From Anaerolineae bacterium UTCFX2 (GTDB lineage: Bacteria > Chloroflexota > Anaerolineae > Anaerolineales > UBA4823): 64,000 nt of DNA. Every line of letters begins with the position of its first letter. The stretch's first letter is position 1. The position numbers and the translations under genes are program-made. The notes under the pieces are model-generated. The model was not told the origin of the DNA, searched no databases, and saw nothing but the letters and a program-made list of their open reading frames with translations. Of the stretch, positions 47,625 through 56,717 are shown in pieces. Location: positions 1 through 64,000 of the forward strand of contig MWTA01000088.1 in NCBI GenBank assembly GCA_002050125.1, read 5' to 3'.

Positions 47625-49175
47625 ATGACAAAAACATTTCTCCTGGGTATTGATAACGGCACAACCACCACAAAAGCAACCTTGTTCGACCTGGACGGAA
47701 ATGAAATCGCGGTTTCAAGCGGTCGTGACGTTAAGACCACTCATCCAGAGCCTGGCTGGGCTGAACAGAGCATGGAAGAGATATGGCAAGCGACTGCTTC
47801 TGCGATCCGCAACTGTCTGGAACGCGCTGCCGTAAACGCGTCGGACATCGCTGGCGTTTCACTCAGTGGTCATGGGGGCGGCGTATGGCTGCTGGATCGA
47901 AAAGGCAACCCAGTGCGTCCAGCGATCATCTGGCTGGATGGGCGCGCCAAACCCCATCTGGATCGCTGGGGTGAACAAGGTTTGCTCCCCCGCCTTTATG
48001 ACCTTTCCGGTTGGAATCTTTTTGCCGGCATAGGTCCGGTGACGATCTTCCCGTGGCTTTTAGATCACGAACCGGAGAGTTTGAAGCGAGCCTATGTAAA
48101 CCTGACTTCGAAGGATTGGACAAAATACTGTCTGACGGGGGAATTTAGCACAGATCCATCGATGGCATCTATCGCCTTAATCGATTTTAAAACATTGGAT
48201 TATTCCGATGAGTTGTTATCGCTAACTGGAATTGGCGCCTATAAACATTTATTGCCAAAACTGGTGCCCGCGTGGGAATTTGCGGGCAAGGTCACCCGGC
48301 AAGCGGCAGAACTGACCGGTTTGAAAGAAGGGACGCTGGTCTCTTCCGGCGCTTTTGACGGCGCTTGTTCTACGCTGGGAGCCGGCGCCTACAACGTTGG
48401 AGAAGCCTGCAGCAATATCGCTACGGCAGGCGTTCATGTCGTGCTTTCAGCCGAGGTGAATCTGGATCCGGAACGAATCTACAGCCTGATGTGCCACACG
48501 GTGCCAGGGGTTTTTTACAAGACCTCGATGGCGCAGATGGCTGCCGGAAACCTGGACTGGGCGGAACGAGAATTCTGCGCTTCCGAACGCCAGGAAGCCC
48601 AAGAGCGCGGGGTAAGCGTTTACCAGATTATCAACGAAGAAATCAAAGATATTCCAGTTGGCTCTGGCGGGGTCGTGTATCTCCCGCTTTTACAAGGGGA
48701 ACGCGCCCCGTTTGTAAAACCAGAAGCGCGCGGCGTGTTTTTCGGACTGGGTGACTGGCATACTCGGGCGCATCTCTTGCATGCCGTGTTTGAAGGGGTA
48801 GCGTTATCAACCCGTCACAACATAGAAGCAATGGTCAAAAAGAACCGCATGGATACGATTTATGTATCCGGCGGCGGTTCTAAAAGTCCTATTTGGTGTC
48901 AAATCATCGCCAACTGCACCGGAAGCAAGGTCAGGGTGCCGGAAGGAGCGGATTCGGGCTCCAGAGGCGCGGCGATCAATGCAGGGGTGGCTGCTGGCGT
49001 GTTCAAAGATCATGGCGAAGCCGTCCACCGGATGATCAATATCAACCGAGAATACGAACCACTCCAGGAAAATCTCGAGCGCTACGACCAGCTTTATCAA
49101 ATCTATCTTCATCTCATTCAAGCCATCTGGCCGGTCTGGGAGGAGAGCGCAAATGCTGGCATTGAGCGCTGGTAA
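47625..49175 (+). CDS. FGGY-family carbohydrate kinase
   Basis: A 516-residue sugar or polyol kinase of the FGGY family (xylulose, L-xylulose, glycerol, erythritol kinases). Seen: the N-terminal ATPase loop LGIDNGTTTTKATLFD, the sugar-site segment GVSLSGHGGGVWLLD, AIIWLDGRAK, the catalytic Asp in SSGAFDGACSTLGAGA, and the adenosine motif SGGGSKSPIWCQI. It most resembles the L-xylulose/erythritol-kinase branch, but the substrate cannot be assigned. The second ATG of an ATGATG pair is preferred because GAGG then has normal spacing. It is the first gene of the 14-kb operon. Confidence 0.88.
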   Translation: MTKTFLLGIDNGTTTTKATLFDLDGNEIAVSSGRDVKTTHPEPGWAEQSMEEIWQATASAIRNCLERAAVNASDIAGVSLSGHGGGVWLLDRKGNPVRPAIIWLDGRAKPHLDRWGEQGLLPRLYDLSGWNLFAGIGPVTIFPWLLDHEPESLKRAYVNLTSKDWTKYCLTGEFSTDPSMASIALIDFKTLDYSDELLSLTGIGAYKHLLPKLVPAWEFAGKVTRQAAELTGLKEGTLVSSGAFDGACSTLGAGAYNVGEACSNIATAGVHVVLSAEVNLDPERIYSLMCHTVPGVFYKTSMAQMAAGNLDWAEREFCASERQEAQERGVSVYQIINEEIKDIPVGSGGVVYLPLLQGERAPFVKPEARGVFFGLGDWHTRAHLLHAVFEGVALSTRHNIEAMVKKNRMDTIYVSGGGSKSPIWCQIIANCTGSKVRVPEGADSGSRGAAINAGVAAGVFKDHGEAVHRMININREYEPLQENLERYDQLYQIYLHLIQAIWPVWEESANAGIERW

Positions 49176-49297
49176 AAACGGGAAGTTTGAGAGGAAGGAG
49201 GCGATAATTACGTAGAAAGAAAAACCGTCAATCAAAAGGTCAATGTACGTCTATCTCTAATCAAACCAAGTGCTATAAACACCAAACGGAGGTTGAA

Positions 49298-50689
49298 TTG
49301 AAAAAGCTCTCACATATCCTAGGCATGATCGTTATATTGGGCATGCTGCTGGCAGCTTGCCAACCTGCTCCCGCGCCGACTGAGGCTCCTAAACCTCAAG
49401 CGCCGACGGCTGCAGCGGTCGAACCGGCGGCGCCGGAGCCCGCACAACCCGAGCCCACCGAAGCCAAGCCTGCTGAAAAAGAATTTGCTGGTCAGACACT
49501 GAATTTCCTGACGATCCAACCGCACAATGTTGCTGCCCAAAACCTGGCAACCTGGTTTGAAGAAGCAACCGGCGCCAAAGTGGAATTGATCGTGGTGCCC
49601 TATGACAACGTCATTGAAAAAGCGGTGTTAGATGTGACTTCTGGCGCCAACGAGATCGATGTGATCGAGTATTGGTATCCTGGTTTAGGCACTTTGGTCG
49701 AAAATGACGTTCTCGAAAACCTGGATCAGTGGTACGTGGATAACGCTAGCTGGCTGAAACCGGAGGATTTCTTCCCGGTTTACTTCGATACCTTCACAAA
49801 GATTGGCGATAGCCGCTATGGCATCCCGTATGACGGCGACATGCACCTGTTGTGGTATCTCAAACCGTTGCTGGAGAAGTACGATCTGCAGGCTCCGGCG
49901 ACCTGGGATGAATATCTGAATGTGTGTAAGACAATCACCGAAGGTGAAAAAGGCGAAGCTTACGGATGCGCCATTATGGGAGCCAAAAGCCCGCTAATTT
50001 TGATCGGCACATACCTGAATCGCCTGGGCTCGTTTGGAGGTTCTTTCTTCGATGCGGAAGGAAATCCTTCTATCAACAGCCCCGAAGCTGTTGCCGCGCT
50101 GGAAGCTCTAGTGGAGCAATCGAAATATGCCCTTCCAACCCCTTCGGCGGTTGCCTTTGATGAGGCTTTGGGCGCCTGGTTCTCCGCAAAAGCCGGCATG
50201 GTCGAGTTTTGGACCGATCTCGGCGGGATGACCGACGATCCGGCTTCATCGAAGATCGTTGGCGAATGGGGTGTGGTGCCGCTTCCGAAAGGCCCCGGCG
50301 AAAAAGGGCGAGTCGTTGCTTCTGTAAATGCCGGGTTTGGGGTTGGCGTTTCGACAGGCTCGCAGAAAAAAGACCTTGCCTTTGCTTTCCTGTCTTTTAT
50401 CGCTAACCCAGAAGTTGCTGAACGTTACAACACGGTGGTCGGCGGGATTGACCCGGTCCGTAAGTCGACGCTGGACAACCCCGCGTTCATTGAGTTCGTT
50501 GGACCTGCGGTTGCCGAAGCCATCACGGCTGCGCATGCGAATGCGGTTGTATGGCCGACCGATGCAAAATGGTTCACGCTACAGGAGCCGCTTACCGACA
50601 ACCTCTCATTAGCCTTAAGTGGCGACAAGACCCCGCAGCAAGCATTAGATGATACCCAGAAAGCCTGGGAGGAGATACTCGGCAAATAG
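49298..50689 (+). CDS. ABC sugar transporter substrate-binding lipoprotein (CUT1)
   Basis: A 463-residue family 1 solute-binding protein. Signal LGMIVILGMLLAAC gives lipobox Cys21; a Pro/Ala/Glu-rich spacer (22-60) precedes the two-lobed binding domain ('LNFLTIQPHNVAAQNLATWF', 'GDSRYGIPYDGDMHLLWYL'). It delivers a sugar or polyol to the permeases at 50787 and 51673. The start codon is TTG at 49298 with GGAGG five bases upstream. A 12-bp hairpin follows the gene. The ligand is unknown; the linked kinase and DeoC suggest a monosaccharide or polyol rather than an oligosaccharide. Confidence 0.92.
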   Translation: MKKLSHILGMIVILGMLLAACQPAPAPTEAPKPQAPTAAAVEPAAPEPAQPEPTEAKPAEKEFAGQTLNFLTIQPHNVAAQNLATWFEEATGAKVELIVVPYDNVIEKAVLDVTSGANEIDVIEYWYPGLGTLVENDVLENLDQWYVDNASWLKPEDFFPVYFDTFTKIGDSRYGIPYDGDMHLLWYLKPLLEKYDLQAPATWDEYLNVCKTITEGEKGEAYGCAIMGAKSPLILIGTYLNRLGSFGGSFFDAEGNPSINSPEAVAALEALVEQSKYALPTPSAVAFDEALGAWFSAKAGMVEFWTDLGGMTDDPASSKIVGEWGVVPLPKGPGEKGRVVASVNAGFGVGVSTGSQKKDLAFAFLSFIANPEVAERYNTVVGGIDPVRKSTLDNPAFIEFVGPAVAEAITAAHANAVVWPTDAKWFTLQEPLTDNLSLALSGDKTPQQALDDTQKAWEEILGK

Positions 50690-50701
50690 CCTGATTTGTT
50701 G

Positions 50702-50732
50702 GCTGGATGGGGGCTGCCGTCCCCCATCCAGC
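50702..50732 (+). terminator. Intercistronic hairpin after the binding-protein gene
   Basis: A perfect 12-base stem GCTGGATGGGGG/CCCCCATCCAGC with a seven-base loop and no T run. It probably acts as an mRNA-stabilising or attenuating element that leaves more transcript of the binding protein than of the permeases, rather than as a full terminator. Confidence 0.65.
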
Positions 50733-50786
50733 TCTAAAATATCGCTGAATGTTTTTTATCAGCCTGGTTGAAAAAGGAGTCGATTA

Positions 50787-51671
50787 GTGAATGCTACCAT
50801 TGAAAAGCATACTCCAAAGTTGATGGTGCTTCCTACCTTTTTAATTTTATTGATTATTTCACTGGTGCCTCTCATCTACATTCTGAGTATCAGCCTAACA
50901 AATTCTACGATTTCAAAGCCATTTACTGATTTCGTCTGGTTTGAAAATTATAAAAAGGCATTTACCGATGAGGTTTTCGGAACTTCTTTGGTGAATACGC
51001 TGGTTTTTGCCTTTTCAGTTACAACAATCCAGACTTTTTTTGGTTTTCTCCTGGCGTATGCGATGCAACAAGAGAGGAAATTAGGCGGCGTCATGCGCAC
51101 GCTGGCTTTGTTGCCTTTGTTTACTCCTCCGGTTGCTATTGCGATGATCTGGCGGCTGATCTATGATCCGAACCAGGGGTTGCTGAACTATTACTTGATG
51201 AAATGGGGACTTGTCTCAGGCGTCATCCCCTTCCTGGGGGATAAAAGGTTGGCGCTTCCATCCATTATGCTAGCAGATATCTGGCAATGGACTCCGTTTT
51301 GCTTTCTACTTTGCTTGGCAGCCTTGCAGTCGCTTCCTAAAGACCCCTTTGAGGCTGCGATGGTTGACGGAGCATCGGGTTGGTATGTGTTTAAGCGGCT
51401 TACGCTGCCGATGGTGGCGCCTCAAATCATCGTCATTTTCTTGTTCCGGCTATTGATCGCGCTCAAGGTCTTTGATTTGGTCTATATGCTCACGTTTGGC
51501 GGTCCGGGGAATTCCACTCAGGTAGCCTCTTTCTACATCTATCGTGTCAGCTTTAAGCAGTTCCAAACAGGTTATGGCGGCGCTTTAAGCATTTTGGTGC
51601 TGATCTTAATCAGCGTCCTGGCTACGCTGTTGACCAAGGGCCGAGAGACGATATTGAAGAGGATTGAATAA
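50787..51671 (+). CDS. ABC sugar transporter permease (MalF/UgpA-like)
   Basis: A 294-residue inner-membrane permease of the CUT1 family with about six helices. The EAA loop, which docks the ATPase, is FEAAMVDGASGWYVFKRLTLPM. The start is GTG at 50787 with AGGAG seven bases upstream. It overlaps or abuts the second permease gene (stop 51671, next ATG 51673), which implies coupled translation and a heterodimeric channel. Confidence 0.92.
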   Translation: MNATIEKHTPKLMVLPTFLILLIISLVPLIYILSISLTNSTISKPFTDFVWFENYKKAFTDEVFGTSLVNTLVFAFSVTTIQTFFGFLLAYAMQQERKLGGVMRTLALLPLFTPPVAIAMIWRLIYDPNQGLLNYYLMKWGLVSGVIPFLGDKRLALPSIMLADIWQWTPFCFLLCLAALQSLPKDPFEAAMVDGASGWYVFKRLTLPMVAPQIIVIFLFRLLIALKVFDLVYMLTFGGPGNSTQVASFYIYRVSFKQFQTGYGGALSILVLILISVLATLLTKGRETILKRIE

Positions 51672-51672
51672 G

Positions 51673-52575
51673 ATGCTAGAAGCCAAAAGCACCAACTCCC
51701 TTGAAAGCGCTTTCGAGGCGAACGAAAAGAAAACCCTGGCTTTTTACTTGAAGTGGGTTTTCTTTGGCAGACCGGCGCGGATCATCCTGCTGATCATTTT
51801 CTTGCTGGCGATCATCCTCCCAATCTTTTACATCGCCATGACCTCGCTCAAAGAACCGATCGAGATTCGAACCTCGGGTGCGTTGCTACCGCGCGGAGAG
51901 ATCACCACCGTCAATTGGGTGAAGGCGTTTGCCAATGTCCCGCTATTGCGCTATCTTTTGAACTCCACAGTCGTGGCGCTCGTGAGCACGATACTGGTGC
52001 TGATTGTCGCTGTGCCAACTACTTATTCGATTATCCGATTTAATACTGGCGGATGGTTCTTCCCTGCCTGGATTCTCGGTACCTACGTGATGCCGCCGAT
52101 TGTCGTGAGCATTCCCATTTTTGCTATGGTAAAAATGGTTCAACTGCAGAACACACTGGCAGGCTTGATCCTTGTTCACACGATGGCAAATTTGCCTATT
52201 GCCGTCTGGTTGATCGACAGTTATATCCGCGCCATTCCCAAAGAACTCGAGCAGGCGGCTTGGATTGACGGCTACAGCAAATTTGAAACGCTTGCCCGGG
52301 TTGTGGTGCCGCTGATCCGCCCCGGCGTTCTGGCGACTGGTGTGATCACCTTGATCCTTTCCTGGAATGAATTCCTGTTCGCCCTGATTCTCACCTACGG
52401 CGTAAAATCGAACACGTTTCCAATCGGCATCTCCCGATATATTGGCGAACACGGGCTTCAGTTCGGGGAAATGTCTGCCGCCGCGCTAGCCGGTATCGTG
52501 CCGATTTACATCCTGGTTTTTCTGTCCTCCCGCAATCTGGTCGAGGGTTTGACCCGCGGCGGAGTCAAAGGATAA
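51673..52575 (+). CDS. ABC sugar transporter permease (MalG/UgpE-like)
   Basis: A 300-residue CUT1 permease with six helices and the EAA loop LEQAAWIDGYSKFETLARVVVPL. It starts at ATG 51673, one base after the stop of the partner permease, with GAGG upstream; an upstream TTG at 51664 is possible. It forms the second half of the channel. A GntR-family regulator gene follows 47 bases later, between the permeases and the two ATPases. Confidence 0.92.
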   Translation: MLEAKSTNSLESAFEANEKKTLAFYLKWVFFGRPARIILLIIFLLAIILPIFYIAMTSLKEPIEIRTSGALLPRGEITTVNWVKAFANVPLLRYLLNSTVVALVSTILVLIVAVPTTYSIIRFNTGGWFFPAWILGTYVMPPIVVSIPIFAMVKMVQLQNTLAGLILVHTMANLPIAVWLIDSYIRAIPKELEQAAWIDGYSKFETLARVVVPLIRPGVLATGVITLILSWNEFLFALILTYGVKSNTFPIGISRYIGEHGLQFGEMSAAALAGIVPIYILVFLSSRNLVEGLTRGGVKG

Positions 52576-52622
52576 ACTGCTGGATGTCGATAAACCAAAA
52601 TCTTCGAATCTGAGGTGTAAAA

Positions 52623-53330
52623 ATGAACCAATACTTTTTTGAAATCGAAAAATTAATCCAGGCAGGCGATTTTAAGGCTGGCGTGCCGCTTCCGTCAGTG
52701 CAAGAGCTTGCCAAACAATTGAATGCCACCGAGGCGGAGATTGAAGACGCCATCGCCGAGTTGATTTATGAAGGCGAGTTGGAGCGCGTCCGCCCTAAAC
52801 CGTTAAAGGATGTGCAAGTTCCCAAGTATAAACTGTGGGGTACCCTGGGCGGCAGCCACAGTATCACCAAAGAAGCCAAGAAGCGGGGCGAAGCCCCGGG
52901 TGTTGAAATTATTGGCTGGCAATTGGTGGACGCGTGGACTTCGATCGCGAGGCGTTTGGCGCTTGAGCCGGGCGATCAGGTGCAAATCATGGAGCGCTTG
53001 CGTTCCGCAAATGGGAAACCGGTCGCGATCGAAACCTCCTATTTCCCTGCCAAGTATTATCCGGGTATTACGCAGGACCTATTTACCGAGGAAGGCTCAG
53101 GACAATCCTCTTTTGCAGTGATGGAGCAGAAGTTTGGCCTCAAATCTGATAAGGCTCATGATGAGGTTACTGTGACGGTTCTTGAGCCGCGCGAAGCAGA
53201 GTACCTGCAGGTAGACCCTGGAACTCCGGTTCTGGAGCGCTTCCGCGTCACGCTCTCGGACAAGGGGATTCCGATTAAAGCTTCGCGAGCCGTCTGGCTG
53301 TTTCATGCTGCTTATCAAATGGGCGTCTAG
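52623..53330 (+). CDS. GntR/UTRA regulator 1, divergent DNA-binding domain
   Basis: A 235-residue GntR-family protein. The N-terminal winged helix is recognisable but divergent (DFKAGVPLPSVQELAKQLNA, then EDAIAELIYEGELERV); the effector-binding UTRA domain covers about 80-235 (IMERLRSANGKPVAIETSYFP, LERFRVTLSDKGIPIKASR). UTRA domains bind sugars, sugar phosphates or amines. Its location inside the ABC operon suggests autoregulation by the imported sugar or its phosphate. A second GntR/UTRA protein is at 57788. Confidence 0.87.
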   Translation: MNQYFFEIEKLIQAGDFKAGVPLPSVQELAKQLNATEAEIEDAIAELIYEGELERVRPKPLKDVQVPKYKLWGTLGGSHSITKEAKKRGEAPGVEIIGWQLVDAWTSIARRLALEPGDQVQIMERLRSANGKPVAIETSYFPAKYYPGITQDLFTEEGSGQSSFAVMEQKFGLKSDKAHDEVTVTVLEPREAEYLQVDPGTPVLERFRVTLSDKGIPIKASRAVWLFHAAYQMGV

Positions 53331-53382
53331 GGGTTGCCCTGGATGATTGGGTTAGTTAAATAAAACAATTGGAGAAGTCACG

Positions 53383-54489
53383 GTGGCATGTGTAGAACTG
53401 CGCAACGTCTGGAAAATTTATGGCGGAGAGGTTGAGGCGGTGATTGATGCCAGTTGGGAATGCCAGGATGGAGAGTTTTTCTCCATCCTGGGACCATCGG
53501 GGTGCGGTAAATCATCCACGCTGCGGATGATAGCTGGGCTAGAAGAAATCAGCCGCGGCGAGATCCTCTTTAATGACCAGGTAGTCAACAAACTTCCTCC
53601 CAGCAGCCGGAATATTGCGATGGTGTTTGAGAACTGGGCGCTGTATCCGAACCTGACCGTGTATGAAAACATCGCGTTTCCTCTGCGGGTGCGTAAGATG
53701 CCTAAAGACGAAATCGATCGGAAGGTCAAAGAGGCTGCCGAATTTCTCAATTTAACCCCCATTCTCAATTCGGGGGTCCGCCACTTAAGTGGCGGCGAGA
53801 TGCAAAGCGTTTCTATTGGCAGGGCAATTGTTCGGGAGCCAGCTGTGTTGATCATGGATGAGCCCATCTCTCATCTGGACGCAGGGCTGCGGGCGCGCAT
53901 GCGCGACGAGTTGAAAAAACAAGTCGAACGTTTGCATGTAACTACTTTGTATATCACCCATGACCAGGTGGAGTCGATGGCAATGGCTGACCGCATTGCG
54001 ATTATGAACCTGGGAGAAATTCAGCAAGTGGGCACGCCGCTTGATATTTACTATCACCCACGGAACGATTTCGTGGGAGGTTTCATCGGTGAACCGCCCA
54101 TGAATTTTATTTTCTGTGAGCTGCTCCAAGAAGGAGATCAGCTTTTTATTGTGACGCCTGCTTTTCGGATGCAGTTGGATGACGAAGGTAAGCCGCAATT
54201 CCAGCGTTATAGTGGCAGCTCAAAGCTTAAATTAGGTATTCGTCCTGAAGATGTTCGGGTCAGGTTGCAGCCCCTCCCAAATAGCATCACTCTGGTGACG
54301 GACTTTGTAGAACCGCAGGGTGACCGGACGATCATATCATTACGTTTGAATGACAGCGACATTCTTCTGGCGCAAGTGCTGGGCAGTCTACGACCGGATG
54401 TGGGGCAGCCGGTTTATGTTACGTTTGACCAGCGCCACATGCACTTCTTCGATATTGAGACGGGCTTGAACATTAAGAATCTCGAATAG
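53383..54489 (+). CDS. ABC transporter ATPase 1 (MalK-like; altered Q-loop and signature)
   Basis: A 368-residue ATPase of the CUT1/MalK type with a C-terminal OB-fold regulatory domain. Walker A is GPSGCGKSS (37-45), Walker B LIMDEP with catalytic Glu160, and the switch His193 is present (THDQ). Two positions deviate: the Q-loop Gln is Glu83 (VFENWALYP), and the signature is LSGGE (135-139). The start is GTG at 53383 with GGAG upstream. It is encoded next to a second, different ATPase, so a heterodimer is likely, as in GlpS/GlpT glycerol importers. Confidence 0.92.
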   Translation: MACVELRNVWKIYGGEVEAVIDASWECQDGEFFSILGPSGCGKSSTLRMIAGLEEISRGEILFNDQVVNKLPPSSRNIAMVFENWALYPNLTVYENIAFPLRVRKMPKDEIDRKVKEAAEFLNLTPILNSGVRHLSGGEMQSVSIGRAIVREPAVLIMDEPISHLDAGLRARMRDELKKQVERLHVTTLYITHDQVESMAMADRIAIMNLGEIQQVGTPLDIYYHPRNDFVGGFIGEPPMNFIFCELLQEGDQLFIVTPAFRMQLDDEGKPQFQRYSGSSKLKLGIRPEDVRVRLQPLPNSITLVTDFVEPQGDRTIISLRLNDSDILLAQVLGSLRPDVGQPVYVTFDQRHMHFFDIETGLNIKNLE

Positions 54490-54513
54490 AGACGAATACT
54501 CTGGAGAATACGC

Positions 54514-55617
54514 ATGGCACAAGTAGAACTGCGCACAATTACCAAGAAGTATGGGAAAGTCACTGCTTTAGATCAAGTCAGTTTTGTCATCCCAGATGGG
54601 AAGTTGTTTGTCTTGCTCGGCGCTTCTGGCGCTGGGAAATCAACGACCATCGGTGTGATTTCGGGGATCGTAACCCATGATAGCGGCGGCATCTTCTTGG
54701 ATGGGCGGGATATTTCTCAAGCCTTCCCCCAGAACCGCGATATCGCCACTGCTTTCGAGAGCTATTCGCTCTATCCTCATTTTACCGTCTTTCAAAACCT
54801 GCTGTTTCCCCTGGAATCGCCGGAACGGAAAAAGCAAATGCTAAAGCCCGATCGCGAAAAGCGGGTCAAAGAAGTGGCGGATATGCTGGGTCTGGGAGAA
54901 TTGCTGAAACGCTACCCGCGCGAACTCTCTGGCGGACAGAAACAGCGCGTTGCTTTGGGGCGCACCCTGGTGCGCCGTCCAAAAGCCTATATGCTTGACG
55001 AACCAATCGCCCACCTGGATGCCAAGCTGCGCCACCACATGCGTTCTGAGCTTAAAAAAATCCAAACTGAGCTGGGAATTACAACCCTCTACGCCACCCC
55101 TGACCAGCTCGAAGCGTTGTCGATGGGAGATATAGTGGCTGTGCTTAACAAAGGAGTTGTCGAGCAGATCGGCATGCCGGATGAAATTTACTACAACCCG
55201 GTCAATCTATTTGTTGCTTCCTTTGTGGGTGACCCGCCGATGAATCTTTTTTCGGTGGATTACCAGGGCGACCACGTCATTGTTGAATGTGACACCCCCT
55301 ATTCCATTCCCATCTTGCCAGAAGACCAAAAGATGCTGACCGAAAAGATGGGCGATTGCCGGCTGAAGGTTGGCGTACGACCGGTGAATATTCAATTGAC
55401 TGCCTCAGATGATCCAAAGGCGCATACTCAAGGAGAGGTTATTCTGATTGACACCCTGGGTCAGACCAGTATCGTTACGGTGCGTTTGAAATCAGAGGAG
55501 ATCAAAGCAAAAATTCCCTCCGATCATTTGCCAAAACTACACAGCACTGTTGGTTTGCAGTTCGACAGCCAACGTTTCTATTATTTCGATGCAGCAACAA
55601 CGCGGAGCATCTGCTGA
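54514..55617 (+). CDS. ABC transporter ATPase 2 (MalK-like; switch His replaced by Pro)
   Basis: A 367-residue MalK-type ATPase. Walker A GASGAGKST (36-44), signature LSGGQ (138-142) and Walker B with Glu163 are canonical. The Q-loop Gln is Glu82 (AFESYSLYP). The H-loop reads ATPDQ, so the switch His is Pro196. The C-terminal regulatory domain is present. In a heterodimer with ATPase 1, its own nucleotide site would be weak while it supplies a good signature to the partner's site. It follows ATPase 1 by 24 bases, with GGAG before the ATG. Confidence 0.92.
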   Translation: MAQVELRTITKKYGKVTALDQVSFVIPDGKLFVLLGASGAGKSTTIGVISGIVTHDSGGIFLDGRDISQAFPQNRDIATAFESYSLYPHFTVFQNLLFPLESPERKKQMLKPDREKRVKEVADMLGLGELLKRYPRELSGGQKQRVALGRTLVRRPKAYMLDEPIAHLDAKLRHHMRSELKKIQTELGITTLYATPDQLEALSMGDIVAVLNKGVVEQIGMPDEIYYNPVNLFVASFVGDPPMNLFSVDYQGDHVIVECDTPYSIPILPEDQKMLTEKMGDCRLKVGVRPVNIQLTASDDPKAHTQGEVILIDTLGQTSIVTVRLKSEEIKAKIPSDHLPKLHSTVGLQFDSQRFYYFDAATTRSIC

Positions 55618-55686
55618 TAAGTTGTGTAGTAATTTTCTAAATCCAACAACCCGATAAAGTTCTTAGTCACTAAGAAGGCGCTAAAG

Positions 55687-56658
55687 ATGGAAAAACGAAA
55701 ATTAGGTTACAGTGATCTACATATAACCCCAGTTGGATTGGGCACCTGGGCGATCGGCGGGGGTGAAAATCCCTATGGCTGGGGTCCTCAGGACGATAAT
55801 GACTCCATTAAAGCTATTCAAAGAGCGGTCGACCTCGGCATCAACTGGCTGGATACCGCCAAAGGCTATGGGCATGGTCACTCTGAAGAAGTTATCGGAC
55901 AAGCCTTGAAAGGACGCCGTGACCAAGTGATCCTGGCAACGAAATGCGGCATCCTTTGGAAGGAGGATGGCAGTGACATCTATGGTCATTTGAAAGCCAA
56001 CAGCATTAAAGCTGAATGCGAATCCAGCCTGGAGCGCTTGCAAACGGATTACATCGATCTCTACCAGATTCATTGGCCGCTGCCGGATGAGGACATCGAA
56101 GAAGGCTGGGGGGCAATTGCAGACCTGGTAAAGGAGGGCAAGGTCCGCTACGGGGGTGTTTCCAACTTTTCAGTTGAACAAATGAAACGCATACAAAAAA
56201 TTCATCCCATCGCTTCGCTGCAGCCCCCTTATAGCATGGTCAATCGAGGGATTGAGAAGGAGACACTTCCTTTTTGCACAGATAATCAAATTGGCGTAAT
56301 TGCGTATAGTCCAATGCAAGCGGGTTTGTTGACCGGGAAAATGACCAAGGAGCGGGTCGCCGCTTTTCCTACGGACGACTGGAGGAAGGGCAGCCCCGAT
56401 TTTCAAGAACCTCGCCTCAGCACGATCTTGAACCTGGTTGATGCGTTGCGACCAATTGCTGAAACTAAAGGCTTGCCGGTGGCAACCCTGGCTCTCATCT
56501 GGGTCCTCCACCAGCCGGGCGTAACAGGCGCGATCGTGGGCGCCCGCAGACCAGATCAAATCGAAGAAACCAGTCAGACGATGGAACTGGTCCTGACAGA
56601 GGAAGAATGGGCGGCAGTAAATGCCCGTGTAGCCGAGTGTGAGAGGCAGCTTGCTTAG
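55687..56658 (+). CDS. Aldo/keto reductase
   Basis: A 323-residue NADPH-dependent aldo/keto reductase with an intact catalytic tetrad: Asp56 (WLDTAKGYG), Tyr61, Lys86 (LATKCG) and His129 (YQIHWP). The C-terminal cofactor clamp GAIVGARRPDQIEE is typical of the L-glyceraldehyde-3-phosphate reductase/YhdN-like subgroup. In this operon it could interconvert an aldose and polyol or a related carbonyl. AAGGCG precedes the ATG. Confidence 0.9.
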   Translation: MEKRKLGYSDLHITPVGLGTWAIGGGENPYGWGPQDDNDSIKAIQRAVDLGINWLDTAKGYGHGHSEEVIGQALKGRRDQVILATKCGILWKEDGSDIYGHLKANSIKAECESSLERLQTDYIDLYQIHWPLPDEDIEEGWGAIADLVKEGKVRYGGVSNFSVEQMKRIQKIHPIASLQPPYSMVNRGIEKETLPFCTDNQIGVIAYSPMQAGLLTGKMTKERVAAFPTDDWRKGSPDFQEPRLSTILNLVDALRPIAETKGLPVATLALIWVLHQPGVTGAIVGARRPDQIEETSQTMELVLTEEEWAAVNARVAECERQLA

Positions 56659-56717
56659 ACCTTGTAACAGCTCAAAAAGGGCGAACGAATTTTCCACAAA
56701 CCGAGGGAGATGGATGT

